Origin: Oscarella lobularis
Lineage: Eukaryota; Porifera; Homoscleromorpha; Homosclerophorida; Oscarellidae
Direction of reading: 5' to 3'
DNA: 64,000 bases
Assembly (NCBI RefSeq): GCF_947507565.1
Contig: NC_089181.1
Location: 2,427,614-2,491,613, forward strand
Below the pieces are notes generated by a model, which was not told the origin of the DNA, searched no databases, and was given only the letters and a program-made list of their open reading frames with translations. The position numbers were made by a program, and so were the translations under genes. Below, in pieces: positions 1-12,000 of the stretch (the stretch's first letter is position 1; every line of letters begins with the position of its first letter).

Positions 1-2104
1 AGAGTCGCTTTATTATTTTTATTTCAGCTCAGGAAAGACCGCGCACTTCTGTCACGCATATAATTGCATCGCCATACTGTCGCGGATCGAAATTCGGAAT
101 ACTCTGTACCAACGCCTAGAAACACCAAATGAAGAGAACAAGCTAAGGAGACGAACGTTGCGCTAACCTTGTTCTTTTGAAGAAGAACCTGCATCACGAT
201 TCTCATATCCTGCTTGTAGTTCTTAATCGAAACAGCCCTTCCCCCCCAAGTGCATCAAACTTTGGTTTCGTCATTAAAAAAAATTAGCGTACCGCATCAT
301 GTTTTCCGAATCTTTTTCTTCTCGATTTGAGACGGTGTTGTCGGCGAGAATGATGCACGCTTCGGCGTCTTTAAGCTAGAGTGAAAGCATGGAATCCCCA
401 CGTACAATGAATTCTCGTTCTACGCACCTTGACTCGCTTGAGGTCCTTGATGCTGAGCGGAGACCCCTGGAAATATTCCGCTCCAAGCGCATAGTAGCGC
501 AGAATCGATTTCAGGTGAGCACTCGGAAGCTCTCTAGGTAGACAAAAAGTCTGATTTTTTTTCTCTGCACCTGTACTCTAAAAGGGTTACTTACAAGTCA
601 AGAAAGACAACGGTCGTCTTTCCCTCTTCGTCGCGATCTTCGTGAAAGAAGTCCTTGAGAAAATTTTCCATGCTCGCCGCAGTCACGTCGCCGCAAACGA
701 CCAGATGCCTAAAAGGACGGTCATCTCATCAAACTCTCCTTCTCTCGCCTACCTCAACGTGATTGGATCGTAGGATCCCAAGTATTTGTTGCGATCCCCA
801 ATGTAGTCGACGATGAGCGGAACGTAGCTGGCAAAGAGAGCCAATCCTCCGACAATGAAGACGATCATGAATATGCGTCCGAGCGTAGTCTCGGCTGATA
901 AGTCTCCATAGCCCACAGTCGATATGGTCACCTTTCACAAAAATCGACTCAATTTGACGAACTTGACTATTCAGACACGGAACATACAGCGATAAAATAT
1001 TGAGCTTGAAAATAATCCAAGGGCATGGCATTTGTGAAGTCCACCCACGGATCTCCCGTGTTTTCCAACTAAGAGAGAGAGAGAGAGAGAGAGATAAGGT
1101 GTAGGTGTGAGTACATCTGTACTTCACGCACCAAGTGAACAACGCTTGCTCCTAAAAGCCAAAGAACCAGAAGACTGAGAAACGGATTGAGTGTCAGCAA
1201 AAGCTTTCTGCAGACGCAATACTGCTATAGGAAATTTTAACCAATTAAGCCAGACGTAAGCGGACCTTGATTTGACTACTCCAAAAGATTCGAGAAGTAT
1301 GGGCAACGAGAGCAGATCTCCAATTCTCCAGAATCTCAGTCCTAAAAGCGTCCAAGTGTCCCATCAGAAATGCAAAGGCAATGATAATATCCCCCCCCCC
1401 CAAATACCTAGCCACCACTGGTTAGCTCCAAGAGCGTAGATAATAGGCGGAATCGTCGCAAAGTCGGCAATCGTCGACGAAGTGACCCAAAACACGAGTT
1501 TATCTTTCGAAGCGAAAAACTAGAGACAAAACAAAAAAAAGTACATCTTCTCAGTCGAAATTTTCTCCGACGCATGTACCCGCAAAAAAAAGTACAGCAA
1601 AAAATATGCATTAAAAACGACGTCGACAATGAACCAAGGATCCGAGTAGACGTCGCATCTTTCGACGTTCAAACACTCGACGCCTCTTTTCCTACAAAAA
1701 CGGTTACGTCGTCGTGCCTCGCTCGATTTTTAACGCGCAATCTAACGGGAACGTGTCTCTTATGTAAATGCTAAACGATCCGATACTGAAGAGCATGGCA
1801 AACGCGGCCTACAGCAGAAGAACAAGTCCATTGGTCACGCCCCCTATAGGTCCTCTTAGTGTTACAGCACCAAAATTCGTCCACCGACCGCGTTCAGCGA
1901 TACCCAATCTTTAAAGAGCTTGAGCCGGAGAAGAGCGAGCTTCGATCGGGGCGCGTCTGAATCGTCGGCTTTTCGTAGCACGAGAACGAGACGGTAGATG
2001 AGGAAGATGATGAGAAAGCCGAAGTAAGGAGCAACGGATGCCGTCACGAAGTAGTGCCATTTTCTCGTGCAGCCGCTCGGAAGCGCTTGGCTGCAGTTTG
2101 CCAT
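1..2104 (-). CDS. KCNMA1: BK-type (Slo1) large-conductance potassium channel, 5' part
   Basis: Plasma-membrane K+ channel of the Slo1 family, gated by voltage and Ca2+ in characterised members. The gene starts at 2104 with an N-terminus beginning [12 protein letters not shown], followed by a hydrophobic S0 helix ([19 protein letters not shown]). Later exons give S1 (about 1810-1750), S2-S3 (1680-1410), an S4 with [12 protein letters not shown] (about 1343-1308), S5, and a pore exon with the selectivity filter TVGYGD (about 930-910) followed by [20 protein letters not shown] (S6). The RCK1 domain begins [20 protein letters not shown] (about 715-650) and continues with ACIILADN (about 345) and [18 protein letters not shown] (about 215-170). 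The order and spacing match vertebrate Slo1 closely. The 3' end (rest of RCK1, RCK2, Ca2+ bowl) lies outside the window. The S4 position equivalent to the third human S4 arginine is Asp here. Introns are about 50-110 bp. Family is certain; individual exon ends are estimates. Confidence 0.92.
1072..1094. repeat. (AG)n microsatellite in a BK-channel intron
   Basis: An uninterrupted AG dinucleotide run of 23 bp lies in the intron between the S5 exon and the pore exon of the BK gene. On the transcribed strand it is a CT-rich tract between the donor after the S5 exon (...VVHL) and the acceptor before the pore exon, so it may form part of the polypyrimidine tract. A length polymorphism is likely. 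Confidence 0.8.
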
Positions 2105-3349
2105 GTGCCCGAAGAAGAAGAAGAATAAACAATCTCGGGCCCGGATGACTCAAATCTCGCGACACGTTTCGGAGCTCTGCAAAGTCTTTAGTGGCCATCT
2201 TGCTGGGGAGCTAAGTCTTCTTAGTCGATTCGTTTATCGAAATGCAAATCAACATCGAAAAGAGAAGCAGTTTCAAATGATCAGAAGGGTATACTGAAGT
2301 AGTAGTAGTCTAGTAGTAGTTGTGTTGGATACGTGAGCGCGTCATATGGCTGATTGCTTCACTAACAGATAAAGACTAAGATAGGGGCAATTGTTAAAGC
2401 CGGGTGTCACGAAAATGTTCAAAAATTCTGGCATCGCCACATGAGGAAAAAGTAGAATACCTAGTCATTAGCTTAGAACAAATTTGCAATTATCAATTTT
2501 TTAAGCCCAAAGTTTTCAAAATTAAAGGCCTTGAAAAAGGAATTAAAATGTCTACAAAAGGCGTCCAGAGAGGTGAACACCAAAACAACAATTGAGAAAA
2601 TATAGCAATCTTCACCTCAGGGACTTGAGCTGTGTGAAAAGACTTATCTGTAGGCCTAATTCTGCATTGGGTAACGAGATCACTAAGCAGGTTTCTAGAT
2701 TAGCAATCAATAGTCTTTCTCTGGCCTTCTTTGTGGCACTCAATCTATTTATTGTTGCATGTGTCAGCCGAATATGGTAAAGTACCTTGTTTTAGTTGAG
2801 GCAAATGAGAGAGCATTTTTTGCAGGGTACTTCTACGATTTGTTATTCACAAAATAGCTCAAGTGAGAGCGTTCAAAATCAAAGGGAAAGAGCCTGCCAT
2901 TGAGACAGCTTCAAACGAGGATGACCTAGGAGGTGAGAAGAAGAAGAAAGAAGTCGATGATAATCAGCAACCCTGCTGTAGAGCCAGTTTCGCGGCAAAC
3001 CTTTCAGCTCAAAGAAGAAGAAGCCGCCTCTGTTCGCAAAAGAAAAATTAGCAAACGCATCGCGAAGCTAAAAAGGAAGAAAATATTCGGAGAAATCGTC
3101 TTTCAGACGTGGATAGAGAAGAAAAAACTGTTCTATCGAGCTCCCAGGAAGGGAAAACGTCATCGAGTACAACGTGTGTGTCTAGAAGCGACGAGAACCA
3201 ATGAAACGACATGATTTATCTTTGAAGCAGAAGCAATACCACCACCAAAGCCAGGTCACTTGCGAAAAAAAAGAAAACGTCACCATGAAAATGATTCATA
3301 GACTGGTTACGTAAGTTCATTTCTAAGTACATTGCACATATTTGTTCAT
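2105..3349. other. Intergenic stretch with no recognised gene
   Basis: This lies between the BK start codon and the stop codon of Ena/VASP. It begins with short TAG/AGT trinucleotide runs (about 2297-2320). Small plus-strand reading frames occur at 2404-2780 and 2863-3214. The last encodes a Lys/Arg-rich peptide (around KISKRIAKLKRKKIFGEI) and has a plausible internal GT...AG pair near 2930-2970. I recognise no family, and the base composition is AT-richer than the neighbouring coding exons. It could hold BK promoter sequence, the Ena/VASP 3' end and perhaps a small unrecognised basic protein. Confidence 0.5.
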
Positions 3350-5741
3350 TCAACGCTTTTGCAACTCAAGCTTTACGGCTATAAAGAAATCATAGAAATT
3401 TATAGACAAATGAGAAATAGTGCACTTACCAGCAATAATTTCGTTTTTGGTTTTCTCCAGCTCTCTTCTAATTTGCTCCATGATTTCCTAAAAAATCGCA
3501 TTCTAACCTAAAGAGACTACATCTACTATTCAACGCAACGCACATCTTTGAGTTGCTGCAATGGTTCTGATGAGATAGCACCAGTCTCATCACCCTTTGA
3601 AGGACCAGCCTGCTGCTTCAACCTAATAACAACGCAATAAAATAAAACCTTTTTTTTCCCTCCTGCGTTCTTTTACTTGGGCCGTGGGGCTGTAGCTGGT
3701 GCCGCCGGTCCAGCAGGTCCTGGTTTGGCGGTCGTGGAAAGTGGCGCCGCAGAGGCGGCGGCTGCGCGAGGTCCTTCCGCTTCTGACGCAGCGCGTCGTT
3801 TGGCTAGCAAAGCGGTTAGATCTGAGTCTCCTGAAGCGGGCGGTGGAGCCGCTGCCGCACCAGCGGCGTGTGAACCGTCTGTAACCTAAAGAAAAAGTAA
3901 ACTTTATACTGTATATCACAGTAAGGGCACGCGGGAAATGATTACCTCGTTGTTGGCTGCTCTTCTGTTAATTGAAAGAGAAAGAATGTTGACATTTTGA
4001 GTACGAGTCACTCACTACTGTTGCTTTACCGTTTTCTCAGCTTGGCCGCCATTTCATCCATAACAGACATAGGAGCTGGAGAAGAAGAGCCTTTCGAGCT
4101 GGATGAATCCGACTGAAAGAAAGGAGAAAATCGACCAAAAACAATTTTAAAAAATGTTTTCTTACCGCCGCCGATTTCAGCGTCACAGACTGCAGAGCAT
4201 TGGACAAGGAGGATGTAGCAACACCTAAATAGGAAGAAGTCGTCTCTCACGCAAAAAAACAATAACAGAGAACGTACTTCCGGCTCCTCCGCCGGTGGGA
4301 GGTATTACGGCCGGCGGCGGCGGCGCAACGGGAGGAGCGGGTGGTGCAGCGGGTGGCGGCGGAGCCGCCGGAGCGGCAGGAACTGCAGGAGGCGGAGGAG
4401 GCTGGGGAGCCGGCGACGGACTTGACTAAAGCAACAAATAAGAATCTGATCCCGCCCGCCCACTCATATCATTCCTAATATTCCTACTTCTTGAATAGAA
4501 GAACGTCTTTCAGGTGCAGTGGGAGGTGCTCCCTTATGAGGTCTCCTCTCCACTGCTGCCGTTCCTTCAGTGTGGCTGAAATGATCCTGACGAAGATGAA
4601 CTTCAGTTATAGGCGGAGGTGGCGGTATCGCCGCCGCCGCCGTTGCCGCCGTTGCCGCCGTTGCCGCCGTTGCCGCCGCCTTTTCAAGCTCAGCATCTCG
4701 TTCGCGTTCAACCTAGAAAATAAATAGCGGTCACGTGTACGTAGAATATAAAAAATACGGATAAAAGAATTAATCAATTAACCAATGACGTCACATATAT
4801 ATAGAAAACTGCCCCCAGCCCCGCCCTTTCTAAAAATGCGAGGTGCCAGTACCTGTCTTTCTCTTTCGAGTCGCTCCCTTTCGATCTTTTCGCGCCGTTC
4901 GCGCTCCTCGGCCTCGCGCTGACGCTGCAACTCCTCCTGCCGTCGCTTTTCGGCCTCGACTTCGAGCCGACGCTGCTCTTCCTCCTTACGTCGCATCTCT
5001 TCTTCGCGTTCGCGCTTCGCCTGCATCTCGCGCTCGCGCATCTCCTCCGCTTCTTTCGCCTTCTTGTCGATTTCGTCCATCGCCGCCTGTTGCTTCTGCA
5101 TGTTGCCCGTCACTTGGGGCGGCGGAATCGCTTGGCCCGACGTCAGCTGATCGAGCGCGTTCAGCGCTTGTTTCGAAAATTCCTCCGCTTCGGATTTGTT
5201 CGCGAAATTCAAGCCGTACACTTGACGCTGGTCGCGCCATTGATGAAACGTTGGCGTCGCGACGTTGTAGCGAAGGCCTTTTACGAGCGACGCGTTGATG
5301 ACGACCTGCGTTTTCGCAGCGCGTGAGAGAATCCAGGTAAAAAGGGTGACTAGTCTTTTTAGGTAGACATTATCGAAGAAATCGATTCCCCGCCCATAAA
5401 TTCCCGACGACCAAAAGCAATTCCGCGAACAGTAAAGAACTCGACGATTACGCGTCGACGCGACGAGCGAACGAGCGGATTGGTTCGCGCTTTAGTTTTT
5501 GCGCACGAGGAGCGATCGCGCGCGCGCGCGTTTCTTCTCCCCCTTCGCGATTGTTACGTACCGAGTGGTCTTGAATTAGGCGACCGACGATTCGAAACGA
5601 GTTGTTCGTCGTGTGCTGATAGATGTGAACGTTCGCGAAGCCGTTCATGCCCATCGACGGTATCCATTTCTTCGTTTTATCTTCGTAGACCATTACGGCC
5701 GCTTTGGCTCGCACTATGCTAAATTCTTGACTAGACGACAT
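3350..5741 (-). CDS. ENA/VASP: Ena/VASP actin-regulatory protein (EVH1-EVH2)
   Basis: Tetrameric actin-polymerisation factor acting at leading edges and junctions. The start chosen is MSSSQEFSIVRAKAAVMVYE, matching where EVH1 begins in the family; an upstream in-frame start at 5771 is also possible. Exon 1 is 5562-5741 and exon 2 is 4853-5305. Together they give a full EVH1, including FHQWRDQRQVYGLNFANK, then a charged Glu/Arg coiled coil. Exon 3 (4488-4712) adds Ala/Pro repeats. Exon 4 (4278-4425) is a polyproline, profilin-binding type segment. The next exon has a WH2-like SLSNALQSVTLKSAA, exon 4030-4112 has MDEMAAKLRKR (the F-actin-binding EVH2 block B position), and the last two exons give the tetramerisation coil, EIMEQIRRELEKTKNEIIA then AVKLELQKR and a TGA at 3350-3352. 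All EVH2 blocks are present in the usual order. Confidence 0.95.
5517..5530. repeat. (CG)7 alternating tract in Ena/VASP intron 1
   Basis: Fourteen bases of strict CG alternation lie about 30 bp inside the first intron of the Ena/VASP gene, just downstream of the EVH1 first coding exon. Such tracts can adopt Z-DNA under negative supercoiling, and their survival implies little CpG methylation loss here. Both functional points are inference. Confidence 0.75.
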
Positions 5742-6003
5742 CGACGTTAGGTTTAGACGCAAACGACGCACGTCTACGCTCGTCTTACCTCATTCTAGGG
5801 CCAGAAACGAACCAGGCTGCACAACCGGTCTCACTGCCCTTTGCGCACGCTCGAACGGAACGTGAGACCCCGCCTTCGAAGAAATTTGTACAAGACCACT
5901 TCCGGTTTTTGTGAGACCCCCATCTCTGTGGTTTACGGAACCAACTAACAAACGACCTCGAAAGAAAACAAAGAACCATACTTAGATAGACTAAAACCCG
6001 CTC

Positions 6004-9000
6004 TCAGTAGTCGTCGTCGTCGTAGTCTTCATCGCTGTACATACCATCCTCATCCTCGTCTTCGTCGTCTTCATCGTCGTCGTCGTCGTCGTCGTCGTCG
6101 TCATCTTCATCTTCATCTTCGTCCTCATCTTCATCCTCATCTTCGTCTTCTATATTCATGTCGTCATCGGGACTTTGGGTGTCATCATCACTTTCCGCGT
6201 CGCTATAGGCCGTACTCGAATGGTCACCCGTCTCACCACTAGCCGATTCTGATCCGCTGCCTTCGCCTCCACTACTGAAATCAAAAACGTTGCGCGCTAC
6301 TTTCTTATAATACAATTAGTAATTGAAAACGTACTCGCTTTTCAGTTCCTCTTTTCCACTCTTTACTTTCTTCGGACTCTCGCCTAATTGGTATTGCTAA
6401 TAACAAAAGAAAAAAATAAGCACGAGCAACTACTAGCCTATTAGATTGCTTAATTAACCTGCATTGAGCCAATTAGCATTTTCTCGATAATTCCTTGAAT
6501 CTTGGCTATAATTTGATGCCCCTGCGTTATTTGCTGATCGTGCATCAACTTCAAACTGGAACTAATGTCATTCACGCGGAGAACGGTATTTTCTGAAAAA
6601 AAAGTTCGGCTGAAGCAGCTCTAGGTAGAAATGTCGCTACCGAGCAAAGTTTGCAGTGCAGCTGTTTCGTTTTCGAGACTGTCAGCCAGCACGTTTAGGT
6701 AGTGCGACAATTCATTCTCCTTTACGTAGTAGGTGTAGATGCAAGAGTAGCAAAGCACCTAGTATCGGAAGCTGCGCAAACGAACGAACGAAAAGTGACA
6801 GCTTTCTGTTCTGCTCTACCTTGCGGCATTTTTGCAGCAAACGACAGGCATCGACGACAAACGTTAGAACCTTGAAGGGAACGTGTTCGGTAACGCTGTT
6901 GGCACGCTTGCCAAGGTTAGCAGCAAAAATCTGCGAGGGCAAAAATACAAAGAACTGCATTCTTAAAAGACCTACGTACCCTTGCAGAATGATGGCTTGC
7001 ACATTGCTGATTGAAGTCGACAAATCGTTTGCCACTCTTCGCCGATTCGCTCACCTAGAGGGAAACGAAAAGAAAGTCCATCAATTCAACTCCTATGATG
7101 GGCCATCGATTAATTAATACTTTAGCGGAGCAGCGGTAGTAGTCGCAATGAGAAGGCCTCCACGGTTTCAAGCAGCGCCAGCAGAAACCGTGTCCACACT
7201 TGCAGTTCATGCTAAAAAAAGGCAAACTTTGGGAACGACTACGATTTTTAGGAAAACAGATAGAACTCACTGAAGACACCCGTCGTTCTTTTCGATAGGC
7301 GCATTGCATTTGGGACACTTTTTCGAAATGACTCGCGCTAGTTGCTTCGACTTGGCCTCTTCGTCCATTCCGTCGTAAAAGCCGCCCTCGTCGACCCACT
7401 TGGAGATTTGTTCGCAAGAAGCGGGAAAGTGTCCCTGCAAAAAAAGAAAACATTTCGACGCGATGACGAGAGTGCGCTCGTCGTCTTTTTTTGCCTCGCC
7501 AAACGTGCACAAGAAGCACGACGTCCATTCGCATTTGGTGCACGTTCCGATGTCGGCTATTCCGCTGTGAACCAATATCTGATCGCATCCTTGCGGATTT
7601 CGGCACCACGTCAACTTCTTGCTCTCCTCCACGTACGATCGAATGACGGCCTGCTCGTATTTCTTAAACGTCGAATTTTCCTTTCCGAGAGCGAGCAGAA
7701 TGAATTGCGGATGCAGCTGAGCCGGACACTTTGGAACGGGACACGTCGACGACAAAACCTGATTCAACTCGACTTGAATGGCAATGTGACCCTCCCAGCA
7801 ATTCTGCGACGAGAAAAAAATTAACAATACTTTCCGCTTTTCCTCCTTTTCGTTTACTTTGCATATGGCGTGGCCGCACACTAGAGCAAGGCAATCGCCT
7901 TCCTGTTGTTCTTCCGTGCAAACCGGGCACGTGATAAACGAATCGGTATACGTCGCAACGGGTGACGACGGTTCTTTCAGCTGAAGACCGGTATCGACAA
8001 GAAAGTCTTTACCTTCTTTTAGCCAACGCTACAATGTAACAGTTCTCAATTGACAATAGCCTATAGCCTATATGTAGACGCACGTACCTGAATAGTGGCA
8101 TCTTCATTCCACTTGCAACTGCACAGCAAATGTTGAATTACGAGATCGTCTTCTTTAACTACCTAAATATTTCCGTATAAGGAAATAAAGACTCCAGCCT
8201 CGTTTTCCACCTCTTCTTCTTACCTGCGATACTTTCTTGCACGAAAGTGCCAATCTCTCCTTAACCTGCTCGACAGAGAGAGTCGACGGGGTGAGACGAA
8301 AGGAGACCGGCGACGGATCGTGCGCGTAGAAGTCTGACGAATACATGCGCAATAGTGCCGGCGTTTTCTGCGAAGTTCGGCCGCGAGATCCTGAGAGACG
8401 AACCTAACACCTATTTCTACAACACAAAAAATCAAATTACCTGGATTCTGCTTTCCTCCCGCGCTCTTCTGTCGTGACGTATGTCGCTTCAGCTTCCTCT
8501 TCTCTTCTGCCGCTGGTTCGACTGTCGCAGTAGCAACGGCGGCGGGGGGAGGAGCGAGAACAGCAGAATCGACCTCGTCCACCGTCGCCGCCTCGCCGTT
8601 ATTCATCTATATGCAAAAGAATGCAATAAAATCAACGTGATCTCGCTCTCTTCTCTAAGTCTTACGCTCGTATTCACGCTCGTTTCGTCGCCGTCGGACG
8701 GATCGGGAACGTAGTGCAGCAAATTCGACGTATCCGAATCTCTTTTCACGTATCCGTTGTCAATCAGCCTATTGATTCCCATGCAGACGTCCTGATATTG
8801 ACATTCGAACGCTCCAAAAGGCGCGTGATTATCAAACTGGCCATTGCGGCAACCCTTGATGACCTGAAGACAAAGAATTAAAAGTCCAGTCGATAGTCGA
8901 CGTCGAGCGTCTCTTTTACTTTCATAGCTACGTTATCTACGGTCAACGATTTCTCTTTTTTAAGTAGTCGAACGACGGCGGCGTCCATTATTGCTTTTCT

Positions 9001-12000
9001 CCTCTCAAAAACGTGAGCGAGATTTCGTCGACCCATGCCGGAAGACTCGTCTCCGCCCGTGCCAACCAAATGAACAGTCCGAATGCGAACGACCTTTTGC
9101 TAATAAAAAATCGCGAGTTTCTCAATACACTCAATCGTCCAGTCGTCCGCTTCTTCCGCTTACGGTGGACCCGTTGAAAAACTCGTCATTGACGGCAATT
9201 ACGTCGCGAGCCGAAATAACCGGTTCGTCGTCCGTCGATCCGTCGTCTCGATGACTGGTTACGACGCACAGGACTTTCTGTCGGGCCGCAGTCAACGCAA
9301 TCACGGCCTGCTTTAATTCGACGTCCGGAAGACGAGTCGCTTCGCTCAGCTTCGAATACTCTAAATTCTGAAAATCCCCCCTTCCTCAAAGTTGCTCTGA
9401 GACGTAGAACTGGACAAGTAGTACCTGATTCTCGTTGAACGCGTTGAGGACGATCATCTGCGGTGTCGTCACTATCAAATCGAAATCCCCATAGGCGACG
9501 ATAGCCCAACCGTGAAGGGTCCAGTCCAGTTTGCGCGCTTTCTCGTACTGCTGCAAGCAGCACATATCGTCTAGAAAAAACAAGCGCGGCGTCACGGCGT
9601 TCGAGAGCTCCCCTCCCCGCCAAACGATCTCTCACCCGTCGTAAAAAACGCTTCGTAGCTCTGACAGAACTCGGCGAGCGCCGGCGGAAGACTCGATAGG
9701 TACGACAACGACGAGCGCTTCTTAAACGGCCAATGACACGGAGTCAGGACGTAGGCAAGGAGATTTCCTTGTCTATACGTATGCGCTCTCTGTGCTAGTA
9801 GACTCAATTCGTCCTTCGTTTGAAACGAAATCGTTTTCGTACGTGCGACGGGGAAAAAATAATGTTTGAGCTACCTTGTCTTCGACTCCTCGAGCCAAGG
9901 CGACGTCGAGAGCTTCGGTTTGGGTGTCATAGAAACGGTCCATCATTGCTAAACTCTCGTCGACGTCCTCCAACATTTCCCTTGATTAAAACTCGGACTA
10001 AAACGCGACGGCTTTTTTTTACGAAACGACGTCTATTACCTTGGCCACTTGTGCCTAAAACTGACGTCGAATTCCTGCACCGATCTCTTCTCCAATTCCA
10101 ACGACACCGATCGACCTCGCATCAGACGACGAGCCAAGTGTCGTCTACGCCAAAAAAGAAAATATTCGAACGGCATACCAAGATCTTACCACGACGTACC
10201 TATAAAAGTGTTCAAAAACGTGCGCCAAGTCGAGATTGCGAAGAAAATGCAACGGCTGAGCGAGTCGTGCGAGCCACTGCTCTCGATCCGTAATCGTCAT
10301 GGCCTGGAACTTGCCGCTGTCCTTTCCGGCTACGTCTAACAGCGAATCGATGCTGAGCGAGAGCGCCTCGCAAATCTTGACACGAGACGCGAATAGAGAA
10401 GGTAAAGACGTCGTCGGACGCGTAAGAGAATTACCTCGACGCCCTTGATCTCGTTCAGCGCTTTGAACGCGTCGGCCAAGCCCTCGTTCAAAGCGACGGC
10501 GAACTGGCCGTGATTTCCAAAGAGCTGCGTCATCGATTTTCGCAGTTTTTCGTATAGACTGCAAAGAGAATTGGCGACGTCGTGCGGACTCGTCGCGTGC
10601 GTCGGCGCGGACAAAAACGAATTGGTGTGCCGTCGGACGAGTCGCTTCCAACACCGACTCAGAAGATCCAAACCCTTTCCGCCTTCGTGCAACTGCTCGT
10701 CGTCGTCGTCGTTCGAAGTCGAATCGCGCTGCAGCGACGTGTCGCAGTCGACGAGCAAGCGACACATGCGTCGCGTGCGAGACAGCGCGACGAATTCGTC
10801 GGTGATGCGATTCGTCAACTCGTCGTTGCCGACGGTCGCAACGTAGTTGCTGACGAGCTGGCCGATGCTACCCTTTTCGGAATCACCTACGAAGCGAGAT
10901 ATAGAAAAAGATGAGAAAACGCGCAGCACTACACTGTACCTCTCGTGGTGAGAGCTTTTACTAGGGGTGCTACGAGAGCCGCTTGACAAGCGCTTCCTAA
11001 GACTAATCGCGACTCTTGCGACGGTAGAAAATTGTCGGCGAACGTTTGCTCGTACTGTATGGCGACACTGAATCTGAAATGGACGACACGCGCCAAATGG
11101 GGAGGGAAATTTTCGGATATTTTTTTTAGGGGTACTTGTCAAAAAGATCTAGAGCGGAAATTTTGCCCTTCTTTTCCGCCGTCCAAGTCTTCGTCTGTAT
11201 ACGGTAGTAGAGGAGCGTGTGCGCCGTGAAAATTTCGCGAAAAAGGGGCCAATAGGTTGCCACGGGACCTTCGCATTCGATGCCGCGAACACGAGTATCA
11301 ATGCCGCCCTAGGGAGGGAAAAGGTTGAGCGAGTGTGCCGACGTCGGGTCGGTCGGTCAGCCGTACTCACCTGATGACAGCGGCGAATGCGCACTTGAAT
11401 TATGCTGTACGGCTTCTTCGCGTTTTCTAGCAGAACTGCCGTCCTGGCGGAAGAGGAAACATTGACCTAAATAAATCATTGACGCTCCACTTTAGTACGT
11501 AGTGGGGCTATATCACTTCATTTATGTCGGTCAAATTGCCGACTGTGCTGCCTCCTTGGACTACAACGCGTTGAGGCATGTAACTAGAATCAGTTGGATT
11601 CACTACTAAAGTGAGTTTTCTGATTCAGAAAAAAAAAAGAGAAATGAGAGCTTTTCTTCACTCGTTTTTTCTCTCAAACTTGCTCACCTGACAACGATGC
11701 CCTTTCGCATGTGCAAACGTATCCAATGACTTCCCGTGCTTCCGCTGCTTTCCCAGTACGAACGTAGATCTCCGTCAGTGAGACGATTCTTTCGCGACGT
11801 GTTCGACGACACCTCCAGCTTATCCCAACACTTTCCGTCCGACGAGACGACCAAATCCGAATCTAGTAAATATAATTATTAAATTCTCGCTGCGGTGACG
11901 GGCGGCGGCACTCTTACTCTTGCACAATTCCTTCACTAATTGACCCAGTCGTGGAACGATGGGAGGCTTGGTTGTAAAGCGAGCCTCGTCGATCATTGAA

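Noticed and set aside
1911-2198. Longer minus-strand frame overlapping the BK start
   Set aside because: It runs in a different frame from the S0 helix and lacks any channel similarity.
4843-5298. 151-codon plus-strand frame rich in Ala, Arg and Pro
   Set aside because: It is the antisense of the Ena/VASP EVH1 and coiled-coil exon; the Glu/Arg repeats force an open frame on the other strand.
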